This document shows, piece by piece, positions 4,768 to 11,892 of a stretch of DNA of 14,168 bases. This DNA is from Acidimicrobiaceae bacterium (GTDB lineage: Bacteria; Actinomycetota; Acidimicrobiia; Acidimicrobiales; Palsa-688). The stretch is from assembly GCA_030838025.1 (NCBI GenBank), contig JAUTXM010000303.1:1-14168 (forward strand). The letters run 5' to 3'. How positions within the stretch are numbered: position 1 is the stretch's first letter; every line of letters starts with the position of its first letter. The position numbers and the translations under genes were made by a program. The notes beneath the pieces were generated by a model that did no database searches, was not told the origin of the DNA, and saw nothing but the letters and a program-made list of their open reading frames with translations.

Positions 4768-6215
4768 GGCACAGCATGCCGTAGCGGCGGCACCAGCTCC
4801 GCGGTCCTGGTGCGCACCCACCACGCCCCCGTCTCGCGGCGCTCGGCGGGGCTGCTGAAGCGGTAGTGGTACAGGCTGGCCCGGATCCACTGCGGCGGTT
4901 GTCCGGGAAAGGGGTTCGCCCGCAGCAGCTTGAGCAGGGGCGCGTCGCCGTCCAAAAGCCGGCCGAGCAGGGCCATCAGCCACCCCTGGTCAGCACCCCG
5001 GGAGAGGGGCACGAACCACATCAGCCAATCGAGGCGCAGATGATAGGGCGCCACGTGTGGGGGCCGTCGCTGCGGGTCGCCGGGCTTCCCCTTGAAGTGA
5101 TACTCCCGCCACGACGTCGTCTCGTCGATCACCGACGCGTCGGCCCCTTCGATGACCACCTCGTAACGGCGTTTCGTCACCCGACCGAACGCGCCATAGG
5201 TGTTGACCAGGTGGAACGGGTCGAAGCTGGAGTTCATCATCTGGCGCCGCGAGGCCATGTTGCGCACCGGGAAGCGGCTCAGCACCGCGATCAGCAGTGC
5301 CAGGGCAACCACCGCCGCCTGCCACCAGCGGGGACCGGCCACCAGCGCAACCGGCGGCCCGAGAGCGTCGGACACCACCAGCTGGGCGTACCGGTCGCTG
5401 ACGCAACTCAACGCCAACACGATGGTCAGGACATTGAGCCAGGCGAAGTTGCCACTGAGGACGAGCCAGGCCTGGGTGATCACGATCACGGCGGCCGCAA
5501 TGGCTGCGACCGGTTGGGGGGCGAAGAGCAAGACCGGTGCGACCAGCTGGGCGACATGGTTTCCGACCACCTCGGCCTTGTGGACCCGGAGTGGAAGGTG
5601 GTGGAAATACCAGCTGAGTGGGCCGGGAAGCGGCTGGGTTTCGTGGTGGTAGACGAGGCACGTCAGGTCGCGCCAGCAGGGATCGCCCCGCAGCTTGATC
5701 AAGCCGGCCCCGAATTCCAACCGGAAGAGGAGCCACCGCAGCGCCACGATCCCGATCGTCGGCGGGGCAAGATGGGACGGTCCGAGAAAGACAGCGATGA
5801 AGCCGGACTCCAAGAGGAGGGTCTCCCAGCCGAAGCTGTAGAAACGCTGGCCCACATTCACGATCGACAGGTAGAGGACCCAGAGCGCCAACCAGGCCAG
5901 CATCGAGCACCACAGCGGACCGCGCTCCGGTAGTCCGGCGACACAAGCCAGCGCCAGCGCCGACCCGCTCCAGGCGACCAGGGCGAAGAATCGGTCGGAG
6001 TAGTGCAGCTGGAAGATGCTGGGTGATCGCCAAAACCCAACCCGCGCCACGAACGCCGGGACCGGCAGGAGGCCCCGCTCCCCCAGGAGGGGCCGGAACT
6101 GGTTGGCCGCCGCCACGAAGGCGACGAGGTAGATGCCGGCCAGGGCCCGCTGGAAGAAGAGCCGGCCCAGCCAGTAACCGGGCGCCGACAGCCAGCCCAA
6201 TGTCGCCGTCACCAC
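4764..6215 (-). CDS. Lipase maturation factor family membrane protein
   Basis: A 483-residue polytopic membrane protein homologous to the lipase maturation factor (LMF1/LMF2) family; animal LMF1 is needed in the ER for folding of dimeric lipases, whereas bacterial homologues are largely uncharacterised. Hydrophobic helices occupy most of residues 15-315. Conserved family segments are GWETLLLE (129-136), KLRGDPCWRDLTCL (174-187, with Cys180 and Cys186), QPLPGPLSWYFH (194-205) and, in the soluble C-terminal part, SSFDPFHLVNTYGAFG (329-344). Position 328 onward is probably an extracytoplasmic or luminal-equivalent domain. Start GTG 6215 is adjacent to a second GTG at 6212; no ribosome binding site is clear. 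It is the first gene of an operon with the PPOX gene (4-bp overlap) and diverges from the DUF1684 gene. No lipase gene is nearby. Confidence 0.88.
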   Translation of the reverse strand: MVTATLGWLSAPGYWLGRLFFQRALAGIYLVAFVAAANQFRPLLGERGLLPVPAFVARVGFWRSPSIFQLHYSDRFFALVAWSGSALALACVAGLPERGPLWCSMLAWLALWVLYLSIVNVGQRFYSFGWETLLLESGFIAVFLGPSHLAPPTIGIVALRWLLFRLEFGAGLIKLRGDPCWRDLTCLVYHHETQPLPGPLSWYFHHLPLRVHKAEVVGNHVAQLVAPVLLFAPQPVAAIAAAVIVITQAWLVLSGNFAWLNVLTIVLALSCVSDRYAQLVVSDALGPPVALVAGPRWWQAAVVALALLIAVLSRFPVRNMASRRQMMNSSFDPFHLVNTYGAFGRVTKRRYEVVIEGADASVIDETTSWREYHFKGKPGDPQRRPPHVAPYHLRLDWLMWFVPLSRGADQGWLMALLGRLLDGDAPLLKLLRANPFPGQPPQWIRASLYHYRFSSPAERRETGAWWVRTRTAELVPPLRHAVP

Positions 6216-6274
6216 GGCGTCGCTAGGGTTGCGGTCGCCGGCGGCGGACGGCTCACACCGTCAGCCATAGCCAG

Positions 6275-6406
6275 ATGACCCACCACATGAACCTCGCACC
6301 GATCCACTCGCACCGCGACCCCCACCGCGACCCCCGCCCCGACCCGCGCCGCCACCCGCACCGCGACCGGCGCACGCACCGCGACCGGCGCACGCACCGC
6401 GACTAG
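6275..6406 (+). repeat. Low-complexity tandem repeat with an overlapping His/Arg/Asp-rich 43-codon frame
   Basis: In the 200-bp divergent region between the LMF and DUF1684 genes, an 18-bp unit GCACCGCGACCGGCGCAC occurs at 6358-6375 and 6376-6393 and partly again at 6394-6403. Just upstream are degenerate 12-bp units of the type CACCGCGACCC (from about 6310). Read from ATG 6275 the + strand encodes 43 residues rich in His-Arg-Asp triplets, ending at TAG 6404-6406, nine bases before the DUF1684 ATG. There is no ribosome binding site and the composition follows the repeat, so I call it a repeat, not a gene. Nothing else is recognisable in 6216-6415. Confidence 0.6.
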
Positions 6407-6415
6407 CCCGGCTCG

Positions 6416-7054
6416 ATGTCGCTCACACTGCTGGACTGGCGCCGGCGCGTTGCCGCCCTCTATGCCGAGATCCGGGCGTCGAGCGACATCGGCTCGGCCC
6501 ACCAGCGGTGGCGCGACGAGCGCGACGACCTCTTTCGCCACCACCCGGATTCGCCTTTGCTCCCCGAGTCCCGAGCGTCGTTTCGGGGGCTTCCCGTCGC
6601 ACCGTACGATCCCGACCAACGATTCCAAGCCGAGGTGGATACCGACCTTCCGCCCGCCCGCATGGAGGTACCAACGGGCACCGACGGCATCGTCGCCTTC
6701 GATCGCATCGGCCGGGTCCACCTGGGCGAACGGGGCGAACGGGGCCAACTCGACGTCTGGTGGTTGGCCTCTTACGGGGGTGGCCTCTTCATTCCCGTCA
6801 AAGATGCCCTGGCGGGCAAGGCGACCTACGGCGGCGGGCGCTATCTGATCGACACCGTCAAAGGTGCCGACCTCGGTGGGGACGGCGCCACCTTGGTGAT
6901 CGACCTCAACTTCGCCTACAACCCATCGTGCGCCTACGACCCGGCCTGGGCCTGTCCCCTGGCCCCACCCGGCAACGTACTACCGGGACCAGTGATGGCC
7001 GGCGAACTCACCGGCCATCACGAGGTCTCGACGATCGACTCGACGATCGACTGA
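6416..7054 (+). CDS. DUF1684 domain-containing protein
   Basis: A 212-residue soluble protein that is almost entirely one DUF1684 domain, a family of unknown function common in actinobacteria. Matching segments: the N-terminal helix LLDWRRRVAALYAEIR (5-20), HPDSPLLP (43-50), FRGLPVAPYDP (56-66), GGGLFIPVKD (121-130), TYGGGRYLIDT (137-147) and the signature FAYNPSCAYDPAWACPLAPP (166-185) with Cys172 and Cys180. No catalytic mechanism is established for the family. The start ATG 6416 gives a typical N-terminus but has no Shine-Dalgarno. The last residues STIDSTID come from a perfect 12-bp tandem duplication (7028-7039, 7040-7051) immediately before the stop, a lineage-specific tail. The gene ends 13 bp from the stop of the convergent duplicated membrane protein. 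Confidence 0.88.
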   Translation: MSLTLLDWRRRVAALYAEIRASSDIGSAHQRWRDERDDLFRHHPDSPLLPESRASFRGLPVAPYDPDQRFQAEVDTDLPPARMEVPTGTDGIVAFDRIGRVHLGERGERGQLDVWWLASYGGGLFIPVKDALAGKATYGGGRYLIDTVKGADLGGDGATLVIDLNFAYNPSCAYDPAWACPLAPPGNVLPGPVMAGELTGHHEVSTIDSTID

Positions 7055-7067
7055 CGACGGGCGTCGC

Positions 7068-8666
7068 TCAGCCGAGCCCTTCCGCGCCCGCAGCCCGTCT
7101 ACCGCCTGGCCCCCGGGCTTTGCGGGCCCGCATCTCGGCGTCGGGGTCAGGCAGGTTGACCACGATCAACATGATGATCCCGTAGATCACGACCAGGCCA
7201 CCCAGGATGGTCAACAGCCCCGGGAACAGCGTGAGGTCGGGCTTGATGGTGTCCAGCTTGTTGAAGTCGGGCGCCACCTTCTCGAGCGCCGCCACCACAT
7301 CGGCGCTGAGGTAGTCCCGCAGCTGGGGCGCATTGGTCACCGCCGACCCGTTAAAGCGGGTCAGCTGGCGCCCGCCGGGATAGTTGTCCCAGCCGTTGAC
7401 CACCAGCGGGAGGTTGACGATCGACTGGGTGAGTCCGGGCACATTGGTCTTGAGGGTCGTGAGCACCTGGTCGGGCGTGGCGTTCAAAACGACGTGCAAC
7501 AGGTCGAGGACCCCTGGGATCTCGGCGTTCACCGCCGACAGGGGGACGGCCTGCAGGAGGGCGGCGGTGTGGGGGAACTTGGCCTTGACGGCGGCCAGCA
7601 GCTGGGGCTGGCTCAAACCGGTCTTGCTCGACAGCGTGGTCAGGAGCGACTTGATGTCGTCGCCCGCTTTCCCGTTGTCGTTCATGATCGGGCCGGCCAT
7701 GTCGACCACGTTGGAGACGAAGTTGATCCCCGCTCGGTCGCCCGCCAGCCGTTGCGGCACAAAGCCTGGTCGTGCATCTCGCACCAGATGTGAGCCACCG
7801 TCGAGGCGCGGGTAGATCTGGGCTCCGAACACGATGCCGAGGACCAGCACGCCGAGCAGGAGAACGATGGTCCAGGTGACGTTCGCTTCCTTGTGACCCA
7901 CGTTCCCCGACGCCGACCGCAGCATCATGAGCAGCCCGAAGAGGACCGCAATGCCGCCGATCGCCGTCAGCAGGATCGGTATGTCCTTAACCGGCGGGAA
8001 ATACTTGGAGACGCGGTGGAAGTTGCTGCCGTTCTTCTCCACGATCGGAACCACGTCCTGGCTGAAGTAGTCACGGACCTGCGGCGCGGTCTTCACCGCA
8101 GTGCCGTTGAAGCGGGTCAAACCGTCGATCTTGGGAACGTCGTTCCAGCCGTTTGTGACCGTCGGGAGGTTGGCTACGGCCTGGTACAGATGCGGGAAAC
8201 TGGTCTGCAAGGTCGTCACCAGCTGCGGCGTCGTGACCTTCAGCTCGGACGCCACGAAGTCGAGGAACCCCGGGAGTTCCGCCGTCACCGAGCTGAGGGG
8301 AATCGCCTGGAGAAGGGCCAAGGTATGGGGAAATTTGTCCTGGAGGGTCGCCACGACGGCCGCCGCGCTCAGGCCCGTCTTGGAGGACACAAGGGAGACG
8401 AGCTTGGGGACCTCCGAAGCTCCGGAACCCTTGTCCGTGGTCACGGGGTCGAGGAGGTCAACGGCATGGGAGATGTAGTCGACGCCGAGGCGATCACCCT
8501 GGGCCCGCGCCGGTGCGAACGCCGGATTGAGGTTGTCGACGACCCGCTGGCCGGCGTCGAGACGCGGGTACAGCCGCAACGTGTAGACCAGTCCCAACAC
8601 GAGGGCGCCAACGAGCACCACGTTCAACCAGGCCAAGACTCCTACCTTGCGAGGCATGTCCGACAT
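7068..8666 (-). CDS. Uncharacterised four-TM membrane protein made of two homologous halves
   Basis: A 532-residue protein whose two halves (about residues 9-250 and 264-505) are clearly duplicated with a spacing of about 252 residues. Each half has an N-terminal helix (10-30; 264-283) followed by YPRLD (33-37; 285-289), SSKTGLS (94-100; 346-352), KFPHT-ALLQA-PLS-V (111-127; 363-379), NGW (172-174; 424-426), LTRFNG-AV (183-191; 435-443), RDY-S-DVV (198-206; 450-458), then a closing helix (229-250; 482-504). The predicted shape is four membrane helices, two extracytoplasmic domains of about 200 residues, a short inner loop, and a basic Gly/Arg-rich C-terminal tail inside. I do not recognise the family and assign no function. 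Start: ATG 8666 has AGGGGGA almost touching it; the ATG three codons later (8657) is better spaced from that site and equally possible. The gene is likely monocistronic. Confidence 0.85.
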   Translation of the reverse strand: MSDMPRKVGVLAWLNVVLVGALVLGLVYTLRLYPRLDAGQRVVDNLNPAFAPARAQGDRLGVDYISHAVDLLDPVTTDKGSGASEVPKLVSLVSSKTGLSAAAVVATLQDKFPHTLALLQAIPLSSVTAELPGFLDFVASELKVTTPQLVTTLQTSFPHLYQAVANLPTVTNGWNDVPKIDGLTRFNGTAVKTAPQVRDYFSQDVVPIVEKNGSNFHRVSKYFPPVKDIPILLTAIGGIAVLFGLLMMLRSASGNVGHKEANVTWTIVLLLGVLVLGIVFGAQIYPRLDGGSHLVRDARPGFVPQRLAGDRAGINFVSNVVDMAGPIMNDNGKAGDDIKSLLTTLSSKTGLSQPQLLAAVKAKFPHTAALLQAVPLSAVNAEIPGVLDLLHVVLNATPDQVLTTLKTNVPGLTQSIVNLPLVVNGWDNYPGGRQLTRFNGSAVTNAPQLRDYLSADVVAALEKVAPDFNKLDTIKPDLTLFPGLLTILGGLVVIYGIIMLIVVNLPDPDAEMRARKARGPGGRRAAGAEGLG

Positions 8667-8893
8667 TCCCCCTGCCGTATTGGCCTAGGTGTAATTAGCG
8701 CTCTGACTGGCGCGTCCGGGTGCGGCAACGGCCCGCCTGGCCGGATCGGCCAGCCGCGCTGTGGTACCCCTCCCAGCCGCAGAGGAGGCGAACGTATGGG
8801 ACGGCCGCCTCACCATGCCGCCCCCGTTCGGGGGAAAGAGAGGGGGGACACTCCCTCCCCCAACGAGGTGTTTTCCCCGCTAGGAGCGCTGCG
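8667..8893. other. Intergenic region with three hairpins, no gene seen
   Basis: The 227 bp between the COG1579 gene stop and the start of the duplicated membrane protein (both on the minus strand) contain no convincing frame. Inverted repeats: CCCCC/GGGGG (8821-8825, 8830-8834) with loop GTTC; a G5/C5 pair at about 8844-8861; and a 7-bp perfect stem CTGGCCG/CGGCCAG (8737-8743, 8747-8753) with a 3-nt loop. The first two lie shortly downstream of the COG1579 gene and could terminate that operon; the third lies in the leader of the membrane-protein gene. I looked for RNase P, SRP, tmRNA and riboswitch signatures and found none. Confidence 0.4.
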
Positions 8894-9631
8894 TCACGGA
8901 TGCGTTGCCACCAGGATCCGCCCGCACTGCTCGCAGAAGGTGAGCGTCCCGGGCGGCTGCCGGCGCAGCTGATCGATCTCGGTGGCCGCCAGGCTCAGAT
9001 GGCAACCATCGCATCGCGACCCGACCAACCGGGCCACGCCGACTCCCCCGAGGCGCTGCCGGAGCCGGTTGTAGGCGACCGCGAGGTCCTCGGGGACCTG
9101 GGTCGCGGCCTGCGCCCGCGCCGTGCTGAGGGTGTCGGTTTCGGCCGCCACCTCGGCTTCGCGGGCCGCGAGCCGCTCCCCCACCGCCGCCCGAGCCGCC
9201 AGCAGCGAGGACTTTTCCCCGTCGATCTTGTCGACTCGGGCGTCGAGCGGTTCGCGTTCGTCCATCGCCTCGAGCGCCCGGCTCTCGAGCTCCGAGGCCC
9301 GGGCCGTGAGTGAGTCGACCTCCGCCGCCATGGCCTGGAGCTCGCGGGTGGCGGACACGGTTCCGCCGTAGAGACGCTTCTTGATCTCTGCGGCCCGGCT
9401 CTCGACGGTGGCCAGATTGTGCTCGAACGACGCCTGGCGGTCGGCCACCGCGTCGCGCTCGGCCGCGGCCGCCGACCGGCTCTGCTCCAGAGCCGCCAGC
9501 TGAAGGTCGATGGCGGCCAGCTCGCCTCGCTCGGGCAGCGATGCGAGACGGACCCGGCAGCGGTCGAGATCGGTGTCCAGCGCCTGGACGGCGAGCAGGG
9601 CCTCGAGGTTGGCGTCGGTCAGCGTCGTCAA
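8894..9631 (-). CDS. Coiled-coil protein with C-terminal C4 zinc ribbon (COG1579 family)
   Basis: A 245-residue protein of the COG1579 type: residues 5-180 are a long Glu/Ala/Arg-rich antiparallel coiled coil, followed by a C4 zinc ribbon with Cys207/Cys210 and Cys233/Cys236. The hinge EIKKRLYGGTVSATRELQAM (82-101) is well conserved in the family. Such proteins are thought to bind nucleic acid or act as scaffolds; their role is not settled. The start chosen is TTG 9631, whose TTGA overlaps the PBP stop codon TGA (9628-9630) by 4 nt; a start further up would lie deep in the PBP Thr-rich tail and is not supported. No Shine-Dalgarno is visible, so translation probably depends on coupling to the PBP gene. 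It is the last gene of the ppx-PBP-COG1579 strand cluster. Confidence 0.85.
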   Translation of the reverse strand: MTTLTDANLEALLAVQALDTDLDRCRVRLASLPERGELAAIDLQLAALEQSRSAAAAERDAVADRQASFEHNLATVESRAAEIKKRLYGGTVSATRELQAMAAEVDSLTARASELESRALEAMDEREPLDARVDKIDGEKSSLLAARAAVGERLAAREAEVAAETDTLSTARAQAATQVPEDLAVAYNRLRQRLGGVGVARLVGSRCDGCHLSLAATEIDQLRRQPPGTLTFCEQCGRILVATHP

Positions 9632-11826
9632 CGGTGGCAGTAGGTGATCGTGGTGTGGGAAATGACCGCGCACACCGTGGTCGTCGTGCGCCTCGGTGTG
9701 GTGGGAGTCGTCGTTGCGCTCGGCGTCGTGGTCCCAGGCGATGTCGGCGGCGGCGCCACGCTGGTCCCGGGGACCGAGGAGCTGGAGGGCACGGTGCCGC
9801 CGAAGGCTCGCGGAACCGTGGGCTGGAGGTCGAAGGGTGAGTCGGCGCGCAACTGGTTGGAGGTAATCAGCTTGCCCGATGGGATCCGCCCGAAGTCGGG
9901 CGATTGGAAGTTGATCGCGGGCTGGCCGGCCAGCGCGGCTTCGGTGAACACATGCCAGATGGTCGCCGGGTAGGTTCCCCCGAAGACGGAGATCGGCGTG
10001 CTCGGATACTGCATCGGCGTTCGTCCCTTCGGGTCGCCCATCCACACCGTGGTGGCCAGCTGCGGCGTGATCCCGTTGAACCAGGCGTCGGTGTTGTGCT
10101 CGGTGGTGCCGGTCTTGCCCGCCACGGGGCGATCGGGCAGGGCAGCACCGGTCCCCGTGCCGTATTGGACCACGGCCCGCAACGTCATGACCGCCTCGCG
10201 GGCGATCTGGGGATCGAGGACCCGTTTGCCCGCGGTGTTGGCCGTGTAGACGGTCTTGCCACCATTGTCGACAATGCGGTCGATGAAGCTGGGCTGGTGG
10301 TAGACGCCGTCGGCCGCGAGGGTGGCGTAGGCACCAGCCATCTCCAAGACGGTCGTCTCCTCGGAGCCGATCACGAGCGACGGGTTCAGGGGGAACGATT
10401 CCTGCAGGCCCAGTCGATGGGCCATCTCGACCACCTTGCTCAGGCCGACCTCATGGGCGATGCGGACGAAGGCGCAGTTGACCGAGTTGGCGGTCGCCGA
10501 GATCACGCTGATGGGCCCCGAGCCCTTGCCCTCGTCGTTGTTGATGGGCGTCTTCAGCAGGGCGGTGTTGCCGTTGAACTTGATGGCGCACGGCGACGAC
10601 GAATCGACGGTGTCGTTGGGGCCATAGCCGGCTTCGTAGGCCGCCAGCAGCGTGAAGACCTTGAAACCAGAGCCCGGCTGGCGTAGTCCCTGGGTCAGAT
10701 CGAACTTGACCTGGTCAAAGCCCGGGCCTCCGACGATCGCCCGCACCTTGCCATTGGTCGGGTCGATCGATGCCAAGGCGGCGGTGAAGCCATTCTTGGT
10801 AGCGAGCGCCGGCAGGGTTGCGGCCACACCCTGCTCGGCCAGGTGCTGGAGGTTCAGATCGAGATTGGTGTAGATCCGCAGCCCCCCTTTGAACAGCTCG
10901 TTGTAGCGCTCGTTGTAGTTCGACCCGAGCGTCTTGCTCTGGTTGAGCAGCACCTGCTTGACCCGCTCGACGTAGTAGTCGTCCTTGGTGTCGGTCGTGC
11001 CCGTCGGTGGCGTGAGCTTGGCGGGGATCGGGGTCTGGGCCAGCTCGGTCGAGTCGGCCGGCGTGAGGTGGTGCTGGATGACCATCCGTTGCAGCACGAA
11101 GTTGCGCCGGGCAAGGGAGTCACGGGGGTTCTGGATCGGGTCGTAGCCGAAGGGGTCGCGGATCATGCCCGCCAGGAGCGCCGCCTGTACCGGTTTCACG
11201 TCGACCACGTTTTCGTTGAAATAGGTTTCGGCCGCGGCTTGGACCCCGTAGGCCCCGTTGCCGAAATAGACGGTGTTGAGATATGCCTCGAGGATCTGGT
11301 TCTTCGAGTACCGACCCTCCAGCCGGGAGGAGATGACGGCATCTTTGACCTTGCGGTCGAGGGTCTTCTCCGGCGTGTTGAGCACCGTCTTGACCAACTG
11401 CTGGGTGATGGTCGACGCACCTTGGACCGCGGCGCCGCTCTTCACATCTGAGGCGAGGGCCCGAACGGTCGACTTGATATCGATGCCGCCGTGGGTGAAG
11501 AAGCGGGCGTCCTCGGTATCTATCACGGCATCGATCAGGTCCTGCGGCACTTGCTGCAAGCTCACCGGGGAACGGTTCTCGGTGGCGTGCAGCACGGCCA
11601 AGACCGTCCCGTCGGCGGCGTAGACAATCGAGCGCTGCGCCTGCTGCTTGAAGATGTCAAGCAGGGGGTTGGGGATGGAGTCGGTGGCTCCGTTCATGAG
11701 GGCACTCACCGGAATGGCGAGACCGGTGATGCCCAGGGCCAGGCTGACACCTGCGACGAGGGCGATAATCAGAAGCCGACCAAGGCTACGCACCGCTGGC
11801 CCAGGGTACTTGAGGGCTGTGACCAC
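9628..11826 (-). CDS. Class A penicillin-binding protein (bifunctional transglycosylase/transpeptidase)
   Basis: A 732-residue inner-membrane cell-wall synthase that polymerises lipid II glycan and crosslinks the stem peptides. A basic N-terminus and one membrane helix (about 17-44) anchor it. The GT51 glycosyltransferase domain follows, with TEDARFFTHGGID (104-116, catalytic Glu105), QGASTITQQLVK (135-146) and EGRYSKNQILEAYLN (170-184). The transpeptidase domain has all three motifs: SGFK (Ser386 nucleophile, Lys389), SVN (448-450) and KTG (571-573). After about residue 680 comes a Ser/Thr/Pro-rich extracytoplasmic tail ending with two Cys (719, 730), without a PASTA domain. The start is GTG 11826, 66 bp after the ppx stop, without a strong Shine-Dalgarno; a GTG eleven codons in is an alternative. 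Family and activity are secure; which PBP paralogue it corresponds to is not. Confidence 0.95.
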   Translation of the reverse strand: MVTALKYPGPAVRSLGRLLIIALVAGVSLALGITGLAIPVSALMNGATDSIPNPLLDIFKQQAQRSIVYAADGTVLAVLHATENRSPVSLQQVPQDLIDAVIDTEDARFFTHGGIDIKSTVRALASDVKSGAAVQGASTITQQLVKTVLNTPEKTLDRKVKDAVISSRLEGRYSKNQILEAYLNTVYFGNGAYGVQAAAETYFNENVVDVKPVQAALLAGMIRDPFGYDPIQNPRDSLARRNFVLQRMVIQHHLTPADSTELAQTPIPAKLTPPTGTTDTKDDYYVERVKQVLLNQSKTLGSNYNERYNELFKGGLRIYTNLDLNLQHLAEQGVAATLPALATKNGFTAALASIDPTNGKVRAIVGGPGFDQVKFDLTQGLRQPGSGFKVFTLLAAYEAGYGPNDTVDSSSPCAIKFNGNTALLKTPINNDEGKGSGPISVISATANSVNCAFVRIAHEVGLSKVVEMAHRLGLQESFPLNPSLVIGSEETTVLEMAGAYATLAADGVYHQPSFIDRIVDNGGKTVYTANTAGKRVLDPQIAREAVMTLRAVVQYGTGTGAALPDRPVAGKTGTTEHNTDAWFNGITPQLATTVWMGDPKGRTPMQYPSTPISVFGGTYPATIWHVFTEAALAGQPAINFQSPDFGRIPSGKLITSNQLRADSPFDLQPTVPRAFGGTVPSSSSVPGTSVAPPPTSPGTTTPSATTTPTTPRRTTTTVCAVISHTTITYCHR

Positions 11827-11854
11827 CTCGGCGCGGCCGCCACGTCGAGGTCTC

Positions 11855-11884
11855 GACGTCTGGACGTCTGGACGTCTTGACGTC
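11855..11884. repeat. Four GACGTC palindromes at 8-bp period
   Basis: The 66-bp gap between ppx and the PBP gene holds GACGTC at 11855, 11863, 11871 and 11879, each six-base palindrome separated by TG, TG and TT. Nothing like it occurs elsewhere in the window. It could be a replication-slippage tract or a tandem protein-binding site ahead of the PBP gene. The 8-bp period does not match the DNA helical turn. Confidence 0.75.
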
Positions 11885-11892
11885 GCCGGTGG

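Noticed and set aside
4866..5933. Long + strand frame (355 codons) opposite the LMF gene, and similar long frames opposite ppx (11998-13443) and the duplicated membrane protein (7893-8972).
   Set aside because: These are antisense shadows typical of GC-rich genes; their residues show no domain pattern, whereas the minus-strand proteins have clear family motifs or an internal duplication.
8700..8893. Possible stable RNA (RNase P, SRP or 6S) next to the COG1579 gene.
   Set aside because: None of the conserved core sequences of these RNAs was found on either strand and the space is short for RNase P.
9632..10045. N-terminal extension of the COG1579 protein up to 10045.
   Set aside because: It overlaps the PBP transpeptidase domain and Thr-rich tail in another frame and has low-complexity His/Asp-rich residues; family members start near the coiled coil.
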